Source: Carposina sasakii (lineage: Eukaryota > Arthropoda > Insecta > Lepidoptera > Carposinidae). From it: DNA of 64,000 nt. The stretch lies in the NCBI GenBank assembly GCA_014607495.2, contig CP053163.1, forward strand, positions 6,862,716-6,926,715, written 5' to 3'. A program made the position numbers and the translations under genes. This document shows positions 53,301 through 63,050 of the stretch, one piece after another (positions within the stretch are counted from its first letter, which is position 1; every line of letters begins with the position of its first letter). The notes beneath the pieces were generated by a model. It was not told the origin of the DNA. It did not search any database and worked only from the letters and a program-made list of their open reading frames with translations.

Positions 53301-55957
53301 ATGACACGGCTAACTTAAAAGCCACAAAGAACCTAGGTAACTTATTATTTATAGCCTAAAATCTGACTGTAGGTGATTGATTACAGTATGTTAATACATA
53401 GATTGAATTTTCTTAACAGTTTTCATTATGCTTAACTTCAAACATTATCATCATCAATAACAAAGAACAAACCTTTCCATAATATCCACTGTATTTTCCT
53501 GTGGCAATTTTAACAAATGCATTTTTGACGATAGTTAACTCCTCTCCCTTAGCATCTTTAGATTTCTTCTTCTGATTGTCAGATACCACTTTATCTGCAC
53601 CTAGACCCAGGCCTTTAGGGCGTAGTTGTGGTTGCTTGTAAGAAGACCTAAAAATCGATCATGTACATAATAATAGACTTGTTACTTTATTTCTATACCA
53701 GCTGTCACTCCTAGCTATACATGGACAAACATAAAAACCATAGTAAATTGTAAGACCATAGTAAGTTGTAAGACGCCGCGTGGTGCCGGCAGAGTAGAGT
53801 TTGTACCACCCCTCCCTGCCCGTGGGTATCGTAGAGGCGATTAAGGGTTTCCGGGAGGTGGGCAGCGCCTCCCGTACTGACAACATAGTCCGAAAATCAC
53901 ACTGCGGTCACCAACCCGCCTGGCCAGTGTGGTGACTATGGGCAAAACCCCCCTGTGGCAGTGTGGCGTGGCCTTGTGGCGTGCTCTGGGGGAGGCCTAC
54001 GTCCAGCAGTGGACTGCAATAGGCTGAAGAAGAAGTAATTTGTAAGAGGAGAACAACCAGATACAGTCAAAATCAGTTGCCCCAACTGCCTGCCTGTTTA
54101 TGTATAATAATAACATGTATGCATAATATCAAGATCATTGGTTAAATCAAGTAAGAAGAGGTAAAAATCAAACTTACTTTCACATTTATATATTAGTTAA
54201 GATATTGTTATATATTCAATTCATTGGAACTGCTGAAGTAGGTGCCAACATGCTATCTGTTGACCCAAACTTTAATCACAAACCATTTTTGAAATATCTC
54301 TGAATCATCTGATGTTCGCCCCCTTACAAATATCTGACAACTCATGACTGTGACCACAGGTACAATGACTAACCAGATCCAAGCAGCGAGCAAATGGTTG
54401 GTACAAAACTGCTACTCCTAAGCTATTTCATGTTAATTCACCTACTTATTTCACTCTGGTTTCTCAGTAGTAGCCTGTGGGTTGAACTTCTGAGAACTAG
54501 TACCTGATTCAATATACACAAGAAGACATCAGCTGCATCTCCTTCCATATTATGTCATAAGAGTGAACTACTCCTCAGGGGTGTTCTCTCAGATGATATT
54601 ACCTATATGTATACCAACACAACAATCAATAACTAATATGTATTGGCATTTATTCAACAACCAGATCATAGAAAATTTAGAATATCTATAACTAACTTAA
54701 AACTACTCAGGGCTATGGCGTACCTATGGGAGGTAGGCTGAACATCCAAATTTTTACAGGATGGCCAGCCGATCTACCTTATCAGGTAGTGTACCCAAAA
54801 TGCTGGCTGTGTTGCCACACTACTACTATACTATGCATAGTAAATGTGGCTATAGGATCCCCTTTGAGATCCCGTAGTTTTAGGATTCAAACTCACTTTT
54901 GGTTATTAGCAGTCCATCCCATGCCACGAAGCATGGCCATCCCAAATTGCTGTATTGGCACTGCTTCATAATCTTCCAATGATGACTGCAACAGCAAATA
55001 ATTACTACTCAAAATATAATAGCAATGTACCCATTGTGAGAATATGGTTGCAAACAGAAATAGAGTATTCATATTTGATTTCAAAAAAGGTTAATGGAGT
55101 ACATACTGATGAATAAAAAAATAATGTCATACAATGAACATTTTTAAAAAGATGTTTTTAGGACTTTTTAGAGATGCAAAATTTAGATTTTTCTTTTTTT
55201 CATGGTCAAAGTTATGCAAAATGGGTAGTTACTTGCCTCTTTTTTGCCATCTAAAACGGGCTCTGCTGGTAAAGGTACAGTCAAAATTTGTGTTTCCACC
55301 TTAACTTCTTTCTTGGCATCTTGTAGAAGTTCCCTAACGGCCATCTGATCCAAGGTTTCGTTTTCAGGTGGTTTTTCCTCTATATTATTGTGTGGTTCCT
55401 CTACAGGGTCGAGTTCTTCTAGTCCTCTTTCAACTTGGGCAGCAATTTGTTTTAATTTCTCTGTAGTTATCAAGGTGTTGGGCTGCATTGGAATCACCAA
55501 AGGCTTTTCCTCTTCAATCGGGGTACCACTGCATGAAAAAATATAACCATACATACTTACTAATTAATGCTTCAACCAATAACACAAGTAATACAGTTAG
55601 ATACATACCTAATATTTATATTAAGTAGGTACTTACCTTACCTTACCTCACCAATCCGCCTGCCCAGCATGGTGACTATGGGCAAATATCCCCCATGGCA
55701 GTCTTGTGGCGTGCCCTGGGGGAGGCCTACGTCCAGCAGTGGACTGCAATAGGCTGATGATGATGATGAGGTACTTACCTTATATTACCATTTGATAAGT
55801 TTGATAAGTCTACAATAAAGATGTAAAAATATACAAACCCAACAACTTTAATTGCTTTCTCCTCAAGGCATTCAATAAAATCTTTCGTTTCTGCTACAAC
55901 AGGTTTTTCAGCTTTTTTTGTTTTCATGAAACCAAATGATATTTTCTTGCCTTCCAT
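50352..55957 (-). CDS. GPKOW: GPKOW / Spp2-type spliceosomal G-patch and KOW protein
   Basis: GPKOW/Spp2 binds and activates the helicase DHX16/Prp2 for catalytic activation of the spliceosome. Six exons join in phase: 55957-55839, 55528-55237, 54985-54897, 53647-53473, 52100-51968 and 50863-50352, giving 439 aa. Visible parts are the N-terminal motif KISFGFMKTKK, a Glu-rich linker, the G-patch (YEAVPIQQFGMAMLRGMGW), QLRPKGLGLGADK, a KOW motif (VKIATGKYSGYYGKVVSL) split by an intron, and a C-terminal Arg/Ser/Lys-rich tail. Intron 2 is GC-AG (GAG then GCAAGT); only this choice keeps the frame. The G-patch is short after GMGW, without the usual EGIGR-like end. The protein stops after the basic tail, so the second KOW known in longer homologues is not seen. 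The start is the ATG of MEGKKISFGF. Confidence 0.92.
52325..52640 (-). repeat. Dispersed 'gacgcccgcgactccgtccg' repeat in a GPKOW intron
   Basis: The minus strand runs GACGCCCACAACTCCGTCCG, ATTATCCGGGATTAAAAC, GTGGGACCTGTCACAATATA and ends in AATAAAGG-type sequence. It closely matches 42225-42440. Confidence 0.75.
52831..53152. repeat. Dispersed repeat, partner of 21779-22092 (inverted)
   Basis: Runs from TTAAGTGGGCAAGTATTGAA to GCTGTAAACGACCCTATT, with GGAGCGTTTTTTGGCAAGTC inside. This is the reverse complement of the CAF-1 intron copy. It lies in a GPKOW intron. Confidence 0.65.
53690..54035 (+). mobile_element. SINE-like element with RTE-type tail in a GPKOW intron
   Basis: TTAAGGGTTTCCGGGAGGTG, CGGTCACCAACCCGCCTGGC and GGCCTACGTCCAGCAGTGGA then CTGCAATAGGCTGAAGAAGA. 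The 3' end closes in a (GAA) stretch, as expected for RTE-mobilised elements. Confidence 0.7.
55640..55775 (+). mobile_element. SINE-like element with RTE-type tail (3' part)
   Basis: CACCAATCCGCCTGCCCAGC...GGCCTACGTCCAGCAGTGGA then CTGCAATAGGCTGATGATGA, ending in a (GAT)n tail. It lies in GPKOW intron 1. Confidence 0.7.
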
Positions 55958-55984
55958 TATGTTGCTTGTGTATAGTCTTCTTAC

Positions 55985-57589
55985 TTTTATATATTTAGGT
56001 ATTATGTACTGTAATACTTTATTTTAGCCTTATCTTCAATTATGTATGTATTTCGATCACGTCACTGATTATCACTAGCAAGAGAGTAAGTATATTCTTT
56101 ACACTAGCACTTTTGGCTCCGTGATCTTTGTTTAGCACGATTTCGATTTCCCAAACACATACAGACTATGTAACTAAAATAAAATGGCGCATGTCACGAA
56201 TTACAGTACCTACAAAAGCCTTAATATAGGCAGCGCCACCTATAATCAATTTGTTACATTAACAAAAATAAGCAAAATAAATTTTGTACATATTTCAAAA
56301 AGGAACTTAATAAAAAACCTTACTAATATTTTAAATGTAAAAAGTTAGTTAAAGGAATTTGGACGATTGTAATTCCTTCACCTAAAATGTATATTATTAT
56401 GCGATGTTATTACTACTGCATTGCCTCTCGATACGTTTTCAATAATATGGAAATTTACAAGATGCTCCCTTTCAAAGACAGATATGATAGATAATATTTC
56501 AAAATAATATTATTTTAATTTAACTGAGAAAAAGGTCACAAGTAAAAAATGATGGTAAATATTGCTAAAGTGGCAACTTTTCTCAGATATTAATTAATTT
56601 TTTATGTACATACTTACAAATATAAACTATTTCTTTATTTTATTTAAATGTTAAGTTATATTTTAAGTCGCGAGCAACAGTTAGTTATAAATAAATTTAT
56701 TCATATTTTATAAATATAAATTTACTTATTTAGCTTATTAATTATAATATCAAACGTACTATCTACAAACAACTACTAATTACAAACAACATATCAAAAT
56801 AGGAAAACAATAAAATCTGACGGTGTTGTTATGAAACCGTGACCAAAGTTAGGTAGTTACTGTTTAAGAATTAAGATATTTCACGGTAAAAATGTAAAAA
56901 TGTTTAATATCACTTAAATTAAGTATAACTTAAAAAATGTTTGAACTATTTTGTAATAAGGCTGAAGCCACACTACGGTTTTTCCCGCAAGTGGTTAACC
57001 TTGTAACCGCAAAACCGCTCGAGAAGCACACACTACGGTTAAAAACCGTTAATATAACGTTCTACGGTGTATGATAAGTCAATGAAAATAATTACCTACT
57101 ACATTTCTAGGTGGCAGCACGTACAGGTACAGTAAAGAAATCCGACAGTTCAATATTAACTTTAATCTGTGCTCCAGTACTCAGGCAAAGGATCAACTGA
57201 AACATACAGCCATATTATTATCTTTCTATGCTCATGATGACACTACAAACTTCTTTTTTCCGTCGTGCGTGCGTGCTCGTAGTAGGTAGGTACTACTCTT
57301 AGAGAGTCTATATTCTAAGGTACTACTACTAATAGAGATATTATGTCATCAAAAACATAAATGTGAAATGAGAGCCAAGTTCCAACGACAAAAGAAGTGA
57401 GATTTATATGGGTGCCAAGTTCAATGGTTAGTCCTGAAATTTATTTGTAACAACATAAAATATAATTTCTTCTTATAACTTAGAATAATAATATTGTAGC
57501 CTAAGGTCTGACTTGGCTAGTTTTCATATACCTACATTTCAGGTACCTACATTGCTTGGTTTACATTATGTTATAAGGATTTGTAACTA
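55985..57589. promoter_or_regulatory. GPKOW upstream region and gene-free DNA
   Basis: The GPKOW promoter should lie in the first few hundred bases. No defined core motif is seen. At 56964-57060 ACACTACGGTTTTTCCCGCA and ACACTACGGTTAAAAACCGT form a short repeated/inverted patch. No other exon is recognisable. Confidence 0.35.
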
Positions 57590-57840
57590 GTAGGTATTTT
57601 CTCCGTGTGATGTTGACAGAGTGGAATACCACCACCCAATGTCTGCCAGAGGTACCATAAGATGCGATTAAGGGTTCCCCGTGTGTAGCAGCGCTTCCCG
57701 TGTTGACAACATAATACGAAAATCACACTGCGGTCATCAGCCCGCCTGCTCAGTGTTGCGACTATGGCCAAAATTCAGATGGCAGTGGCCTTGTGGCGTG
57801 TCCTGGGAGAATCCTACGTCCTATGTGTGTACCTATCTTC
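57590..57840 (+). mobile_element. SINE-like element with RTE-type tail (degenerate)
   Basis: GATTAAGGGTTCCCCGTGTG, GACAACATAATACGAAAATC and GGCCTTGTGGCGTGTCCTGG match the 53690 copy with many changes. Confidence 0.6.
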
Positions 57841-58487
57841 AAAGTGAAGTAGGGTAGTTACTACAAATGATTAGGTACGGACCACGTCGGTATTAGGTAA
57901 CAGCAAATGAGTGTAGTCCCACAGTGACTGTGCTACACAGACTAAGTAGGGATGCTCTGTGCTAGATGTATACTGAAGATGAATAGGTACCTAGGTATAC
58001 CCACCTTTTACGCGGTGTTTTAGACCCGTTGTCGGTAGTAACCTAGCTAGATAACCTAATAAATTTAAGCACGCACGTCTATCTAATAATTTTCAGTTCG
58101 CTAATTTCTATAAACCCTAATTCTTTGTCTAAATACAATCAGGAAGAAGGATAAGAATTTATTCTTCAACAAAGATAAGCAGCAAAGAACATAGGTGCCT
58201 ACCTACCTAGTTACTTCATATTCAAAAAGAATTTCTAATTTAGTAGGTAGCTCTTTAAAATTAAATTCTAGGGCAATTTTTTTTTATTTGGTTTTCGCAA
58301 CAGTAGGTACCTACCGCTTCACAACGGAACAGCCTGAAAATGAAATATTTTCTCGACAATATCGACATAATACTCGTATCAGCCAGCATTGCATTGTGAG
58401 CTGCCTGCGATTTTTAGAATAGGACAATAAATTTTATATTACTTAGGAGCAACAAATTATATCTATTGGTGCAACATTCTGTACCTA
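57841..58487. other. Gene-free stretch
   Basis: AT-rich DNA with TAGGTACC runs, nothing recognised. Confidence 0.4.
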
Positions 58488-58870
58488 ATGACGACCGATT
58501 GGTGTAGTTGGTAGTGGCTCTGCCTGCGACACCATAGGTCCTGGGTTAAAATCCCGGTAGGTGCAAACATTGACATGATGAATATCGATGTTTGTTTCAA
58601 TACCTACTTATATACCTATGTATCATCTAAGTATTTACATACCGTTGCTGGCTTAGTAGTCGATTCGCACGAACGTGCCTAACGTCACCTTTCATAATAA
58701 TATTTTTTTAGTAGGCGTTTCGCCCGAATGTATTGTAATCTATGTACTCGTATAATGTAGTTTACAATACCTACATTGCTTAGTACCCATGACCTCAGAA
58801 GGGATCTTAGTGTGTGGGACGGGTTTAGGTCAATGTGTTGTGAAGCGTGTGAATATTTATTTTTAACTGG
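58488..58870 (+). mobile_element. tRNA-derived SINE (uninterrupted copy)
   Basis: The head GACCGATTGGTGTAGTTGG and GGTCCTGGGTTAAAATCCCGG carries A- and B-box-like sequence. The body keeps TTGCTTAGTACCCATGACCT and GGTCAATGTGTTGTGAAGCG, as in the copy at 20127-20475. An extra stretch near 58620-58750 is absent from the other copy. Confidence 0.75.
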
Positions 58871-58872
58871 TG

Positions 58873-59060
58873 CACGCCCGCGACTCCGTCCGCGTGGACT
58901 GTAGAAAAAACAAAATGTTGAAATATCCGGGATAAAAACATTATCCCGTGATAAAAAGTAGCCCTTTATGTTAAGTGGGACCTGTCAAAATATATTCCTG
59001 AAAACCGAATTGAAATCGGTCCAGCTGTTTTCTGAGATTAGCATGCACAAACATCGATCC
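58873..59060 (+). repeat. Dispersed 'cacgcccgcgactccgtccg' repeat
   Basis: CACGCCCGCGACTCCGTCCG, TATCCGGGATAAAAACATTA and GTGGGACCTGTCAAAATATA match the family at 42225. It directly follows the SINE tail. Confidence 0.7.
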
Positions 59061-59379
59061 GTATTATATGTCAACGACAAATAGCTACATTACCAACCGT
59101 AGCCATGGCGCCATCTATGATATTTACAAAGAACTATCATTACAACTGAGCCTACCGACAGCGACGAAAGTACCTAAGAAACAATACCGTGTTTCTTTAC
59201 ATATGTATAGATGTACTCGTAGGTACCTATAGAAAGAATAGATAGATAGATAAATGACTTTCGGTACACATTGCGTGTCCGTTTAATTACTGCTACGCGG
59301 TAGGTAGTTTATTTACAGGGTGTAAGTGACAGTATTCAGTCCATGATTCTAAAGTGAAGGCCATTAGAATTTTTTACCA

Positions 59380-59440
59380 GCCCCCTGATTACGTAAAACC
59401 AATAGCAAAGCCGAAGCCGCGAGATACCGATAATAGGGTA
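59380..59440. mobile_element. MITE end fragment (CCCCCTGATTACG family, copy 6)
   Basis: GCCCCCTGATTACGTAAAAC then CAATAGCAAAGCCGAAGCCG. Only the left end is kept. Confidence 0.6.
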
Positions 59441-60084
59441 TAAGCATTAATTTTTTTTATTTCATTTTTATATTCTACGTAAAAAATGAATAAAGTTTGC
59501 CCTTAGAATGGCATATCTAACTTTAACTGTTTTGGATTTACAGCAATTCAAAGGAACGATTGGAGTGCTCCTTGCTTGATTTTGGTATTGATTAACCCCA
59601 ATAACTTCTGAAACAACAGACTAACCAGTTTTAGTCTCTATTTAACTAAATCCATCGTTGAATAAACAAGATATTCTCAGATTCTATGCATACTTAGATT
59701 AAACTGAGTTATAGATAGCCGAAGTAACTTACAGTGTAGGTAACTAAGTGGACGCCCGCAACTTTATTCACGTGACTCAAACACAGCGGAATAAGAAAGT
59801 ACATACATATAACATAGGATATAATCACGCCTTAATCCCTTACGGGGTAGGCAGAGCACCAAGGGCCGATATAATCACATGGTGCCATTTCTGACCAATT
59901 TTGAGGGTAGGTATAGTTGAGATGTACAAGTTCGGTTAGTAGTGACAGGTGGTCAGCCCATCGCCTACAAAACACCAAGACCCTCTTGTCCCTCTACTGA
60001 CTTGTATAGTATGCCCGGAAAGAGAAACAGTTGTAGGTAGTATTACAAGTATACGTTTTTTTTTTACTCCCAGAGCAGCATAGA
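59441..60084. other. Gene-free stretch with LINE-tail fragment
   Basis: 59815-59865 (CACGCCTTAATCCC, GGGGTAGGCAGAG) matches the 3' end of the LINE at 12330. The rest is unassigned. Confidence 0.45.
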
Positions 60085-60190
60085 ATAACCGGGATTGGCC
60101 CACCGCTCAATCCCGCCTCTGCAACTCCTGTGAGCCAGGATCAACAGAGGCGACCAGAAAAATGCATAACATAGCATAGAAAATCCCGAG
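60085..60190 (+). repeat. Dispersed repeat, partner of 48365-48475
   Basis: AATAACCGGGATTGGCCCAC, GCTCAATCCCGCCTCTGCAA and GAGGCGACCAGAAAAATGC match the other copy block by block. Confidence 0.6.
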
Positions 60191-60328
60191 GGAATCTTAC
60201 TAGCGACTATAAAGCATTAAAACTAATAGAAAAACAGAATATGAAGTATGAAGATAGATATGCTTAATATTACATTAAGCACTGACTGACAATATTTTTA
60301 CAATTGGAACATACGGCTACTTTATATT

Positions 60329-60640
60329 ACCTATGAGTTATTATGCCAATAATAAGCGTGACAACATTCTTTGAAGGCACGAAAATTGTGCTTAGATGAG
60401 ATAAGTTCAAAATGATAAATCGGTCTGGAGACAGATTCAATGGACATTTGATTACGGGCATTAGACCAAAGTTCACATTCCCAAAGAATGTGATGGGAAG
60501 TTTGTTGTACGGGACAAATATTGTTGGCGAATGAACAGTCACAGTAAGGCGTTGGAACTAATTTAAAGGTGTATAGTTTACTCTTAAAATTACCATGTCC
60601 AGTGAGAAACTGCGCTGTGGGGGTGATCAACCCCAATCCA
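60329..60640 (-). mobile_element. LINE ORF2 C-terminal fragment (post-RT region)
   Basis: The minus strand encodes AQFLTGHGNFKSKLYTF, TPYCDC, and HHILWECELWSNARNQM. This is the Cys/His-rich tail after the RNase H-like region of R1/jockey-type LINE polyproteins. It is a short dead fragment, open to near 60331. Confidence 0.7.
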
Positions 60641-60676
60641 AGGCATTTTTAAACGTTCGGATACAGACGGGAAAAA

Positions 60677-60729
60677 ATTGTACAAGTCTCTGCCTTTAGT
60701 TGACGAGTAAAGGCAGAGACTTGTACAAT
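60677..60729. repeat. Perfect hairpin, 22-nt arms, 9-nt loop
   Basis: ATTGTACAAGTCTCTGCCTT plus TA (60677-60698) is followed by GTTGACGAG and the exact reverse complement (60708-60729). Confidence 0.9.
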
Positions 60730-60874
60730 AGCGATAGCAATTGCATAGAATAAGAAAGTATCTACTAGAATATAGGTAAGTACCTGAACGTATAAAAAAC
60801 TAGTTCTTTTTACGTTCATGGGTAAGTATAAGTATAATTAATTATACTAGAGAGAATCGGTAATACCAATTTAG

Positions 60875-60978
60875 ATTATCATCATCCTGCCCTTATCCCA
60901 TTATTAATACGGTCAGCGCAACGTTTGTTTTTTTACGGCCGGCTGCCTTCCTGACGCCAACCCTCCTCGGGTATAGCT
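60875..60978 (+). repeat. Dispersed repeat, partner of 10098-10245
   Basis: ATCATCCTGCCCTTATCCCA...CGGCCGGCTGCCTTCCTGAC...CCTCGGGTATAGC, the same blocks as in the MEK 3' UTR region. Confidence 0.55.
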
Positions 60979-61461
60979 AAGTGACAATTTTAGAAAATCC
61001 GTACTTACATAAAATAAATTCAGTGGTATGTATCTACAGGCCCGTGACTAGGATTGTGTACGCCTTCCGACAGGAAGGCGCACATCTAAACCGCTAATAG
61101 GTACGCTAATACCAAATTACGAGTAGTATTGCAACAAATTTTAACAGTATTTCGTTCGCATATAATAGTTGTTACCTCTTCACGCATTGTTTACCTATCC
61201 AACCAATCTTCTTGAAATTTTGAATACATTTTACTTACCTCCTAGTTGGAAGTACAAAGAAAGATTATGTCTCTCTGCTACATTCCGTAGTCACGCGGAC
61301 GAAGTCGCAGGCAACAATTAGTAGGTATTTCATGTATGAAATACTTACGATACTGCAAATTTTATATTGATTGCATCCTCTGTTTTCCCAATTAGAGGAT
61401 TGCATGAAGTTTAATAATAGAACACGTACCTAAGCTCAAGGTTTACTCATCCTTCCACTCT
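60979..61461. other. Gene-free stretch
   Basis: A short hairpin CGCCTTCC-GACA-GGAAGGCG lies at about 61061-61080. A repeat patch GTCACGCGGACGAAGTCGCAG is at 61290. No exon is seen. Confidence 0.4.
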
Positions 61462-61960
61462 TTGAAGCGTCTCCAGAACTTTCTTCCTACTCATACTAAA
61501 ATTTCTCTTGCACAATCTCTTATCCTTCCACTGATCGACTACGCAGATGTTTGCTATCTTGACGCCAATGAGGAGTGGCTAAATAAGCTTGAGCGTATTC
61601 AAAATCTGGCCATTCGTTTCATTTACGGCCTACGTAAATATGACCATGTTTCTTACCTTCGCAAAGAGCTTAAATGGCTCTCAATTCGTTTTCGCCGAAA
61701 TACTCACATACTCACTCTTCTTTTTAATATCCTCTACCTTCGGTTCTCACCACTTTATCTACGCGACGCAAACGCTTCGAGTTTCTCTTTTCTAGAGATA
61801 AGCCTCTTCGAACCACTACTGCATCCTTACTGAGTACAACGCAGCACAACTCTGGAGCCTACAAATACTCCTTTTCTGTGCACGCGGTTAAACTTTGGAA
61901 TGAGATGCCACACACGGTAAGAAATTGCAGGAGTGTCGAGCACTACCTATCCGTGTGTTA
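61462..61960 (+). mobile_element. LINE reverse transcriptase C-terminal fragment
   Basis: The plus strand encodes SLILPLIDYADVCYLDANEE, LERIQNLAIRFIYGLRKYD and RFRRNTHILTLLFNILY. After a frameshift near 61790 it reads HNSGAYKYSFSVHAVKLWNE to a stop near 61960. It is the same family as the fragment at 2637-2810. Confidence 0.75.
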
Positions 61961-61980
61961 GTACTCGTATAATTTTCCAT

Positions 61981-62094
61981 TACAGGGTGATTTTTGATCG
62001 TCAACGTTCCCGAATACTACGGAATCTCCTCATCATCACGATAATTTTTCTCCATGGAAGCATACCTGGGAAGTGTCTGGTTTCCAAAATATTA
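61981..62094. mobile_element. Non-autonomous DNA element, TACAGG(A/G)TG(A/T)TTTTT family (truncated copy 5)
   Basis: TACAGGGTGATTTTTGATCG, CTACGGAATCTCCTCATCAT and CATACCTGGGAAGTGTCTGG match the copy at 29425. It is cut at the start of the SINE at 62098. Confidence 0.7.
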
Positions 62095-62097
62095 GGT

Positions 62098-62350
62098 ATT
62101 ATAAAATTATTAATAAAGAAAATGGAAAAAATTCTTCACCCGAGTGGGAATCGAACCCATGACCGCTGCAAACCGTGCCAGCCGCTATAACCACTAAGCC
62201 ACTGGGTCAATTACGCGGATGACGAATTTTACCATCTCTTTTCTACATTACATATTGGCAACGTTATTCTTCATCCCGATAGCTATACACTAGCCAAATC
62301 TCGGCAAACAAAGCTGAATCCCTCAGCACAATGTTTAAAGATGAAACGAT
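62098..62350 (-). mobile_element. tRNA-like SINE, tRNA module 3' of the body (complete copy)
   Basis: On the minus strand the body (62350-62209: GATTTGGCTAGTG, ATGAAGAATAACGTTGCC) leads to the 72-nt module at 62208-62137. The module has A box TGGCTTAGTGG, B box GGTTCGATTCC and T-arm TGGG/CCCA. It is followed by GAAGAATTTTTTCCATTTTC, with a T6 terminator-like run. Here GCTG and CAGC pair around GCACGGTTTG in place of a normal anticodon arm. Confidence 0.7.
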
Positions 62351-62360
62351 CAACCATATC

Positions 62361-62602
62361 CTAACGGATTATATTAATGGAGAAGTGTTTTTATAAATTT
62401 ATCTTAGTCAAGATATTATATATTATAAAATTATTAATAAAGAAAATGGAAAAAATTCTTCACCCGAGTGAAAATTAGGACCCTAATATTTTAACGGATT
62501 ATATTAAAGGAGAAGTGTTTTTATAAATTTATCTTAGTCAAGATATTATATATTATAAAATTGTTAATAAAGAAAATGGAAAAAATTCTTCACCCGAGTG
62601 AA
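62361..62602. repeat. 130-bp tandem duplication
   Basis: TAACGGATTATATTAA(T/A)GGA...CAAGATATTATATATTAT...CACCCGAGTG occurs from 62361 and again from 62491, with only a few differences. The right part of each unit is the end of the tRNA-like SINE (TTATTAATAAAGAAAATGGA), broken exactly at the start of the tRNA module. Confidence 0.85.
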
Positions 62603-63018
62603 ATTTTTTTCCATTTTGTTTATTATATTTACATTTTCAAATGCGACAAGCCATCTTCTTCTATCTTCAGACTCTAGAGCGTGCGTAAATACTTTGCAAA
62701 GAATTACGTAGTCGGGTAAAAAGAAAAGCTAGTCATCCAAGTCATACGGCATACGACTCGAACGACTGATCTAACAAATTCAAGTCAGATATTGTATAAC
62801 GCCAATATATAAAGCCAGCAGGAGATACTCGTATTGTTCAGAGCTTATTCCTACTGATGTTGAAGATAGACGTAAAATAAATATTAAAAAGGGAAACAGC
62901 AGCTACTAGTTAATACTCGCACGAGATAAATCATCATCATTATTTTCATTCCAAACTTTTCCTACACAAAGTGATAATATGTACCATTATAAATGTTGTA
63001 AAAAAGTGGTAGTTATTA
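62603..63018. other. Gene-free stretch
   Basis: 62606-62630 (TTTTTTTCCATTTTGTTTAT) is an inverted piece of the SINE end. Otherwise nothing is recognised. Confidence 0.4.
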
Positions 63019-63050
63019 TAAGGGGTACCCCTTTTGTTACACCCCGTATA
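63019..63050. mobile_element. Solitary end of the hairpin MITE family
   Basis: AGGGGTACCCCTTTTGTTAC then ACCCCGTATA resembles the right end of the TACAGGGTGTAACAG family. Confidence 0.5.

Noticed and set aside
56964..57060. Inverted/direct ACACTACGGTT pair as a MITE
   Set aside because: The units are short and no terminal structure or second copy is seen.
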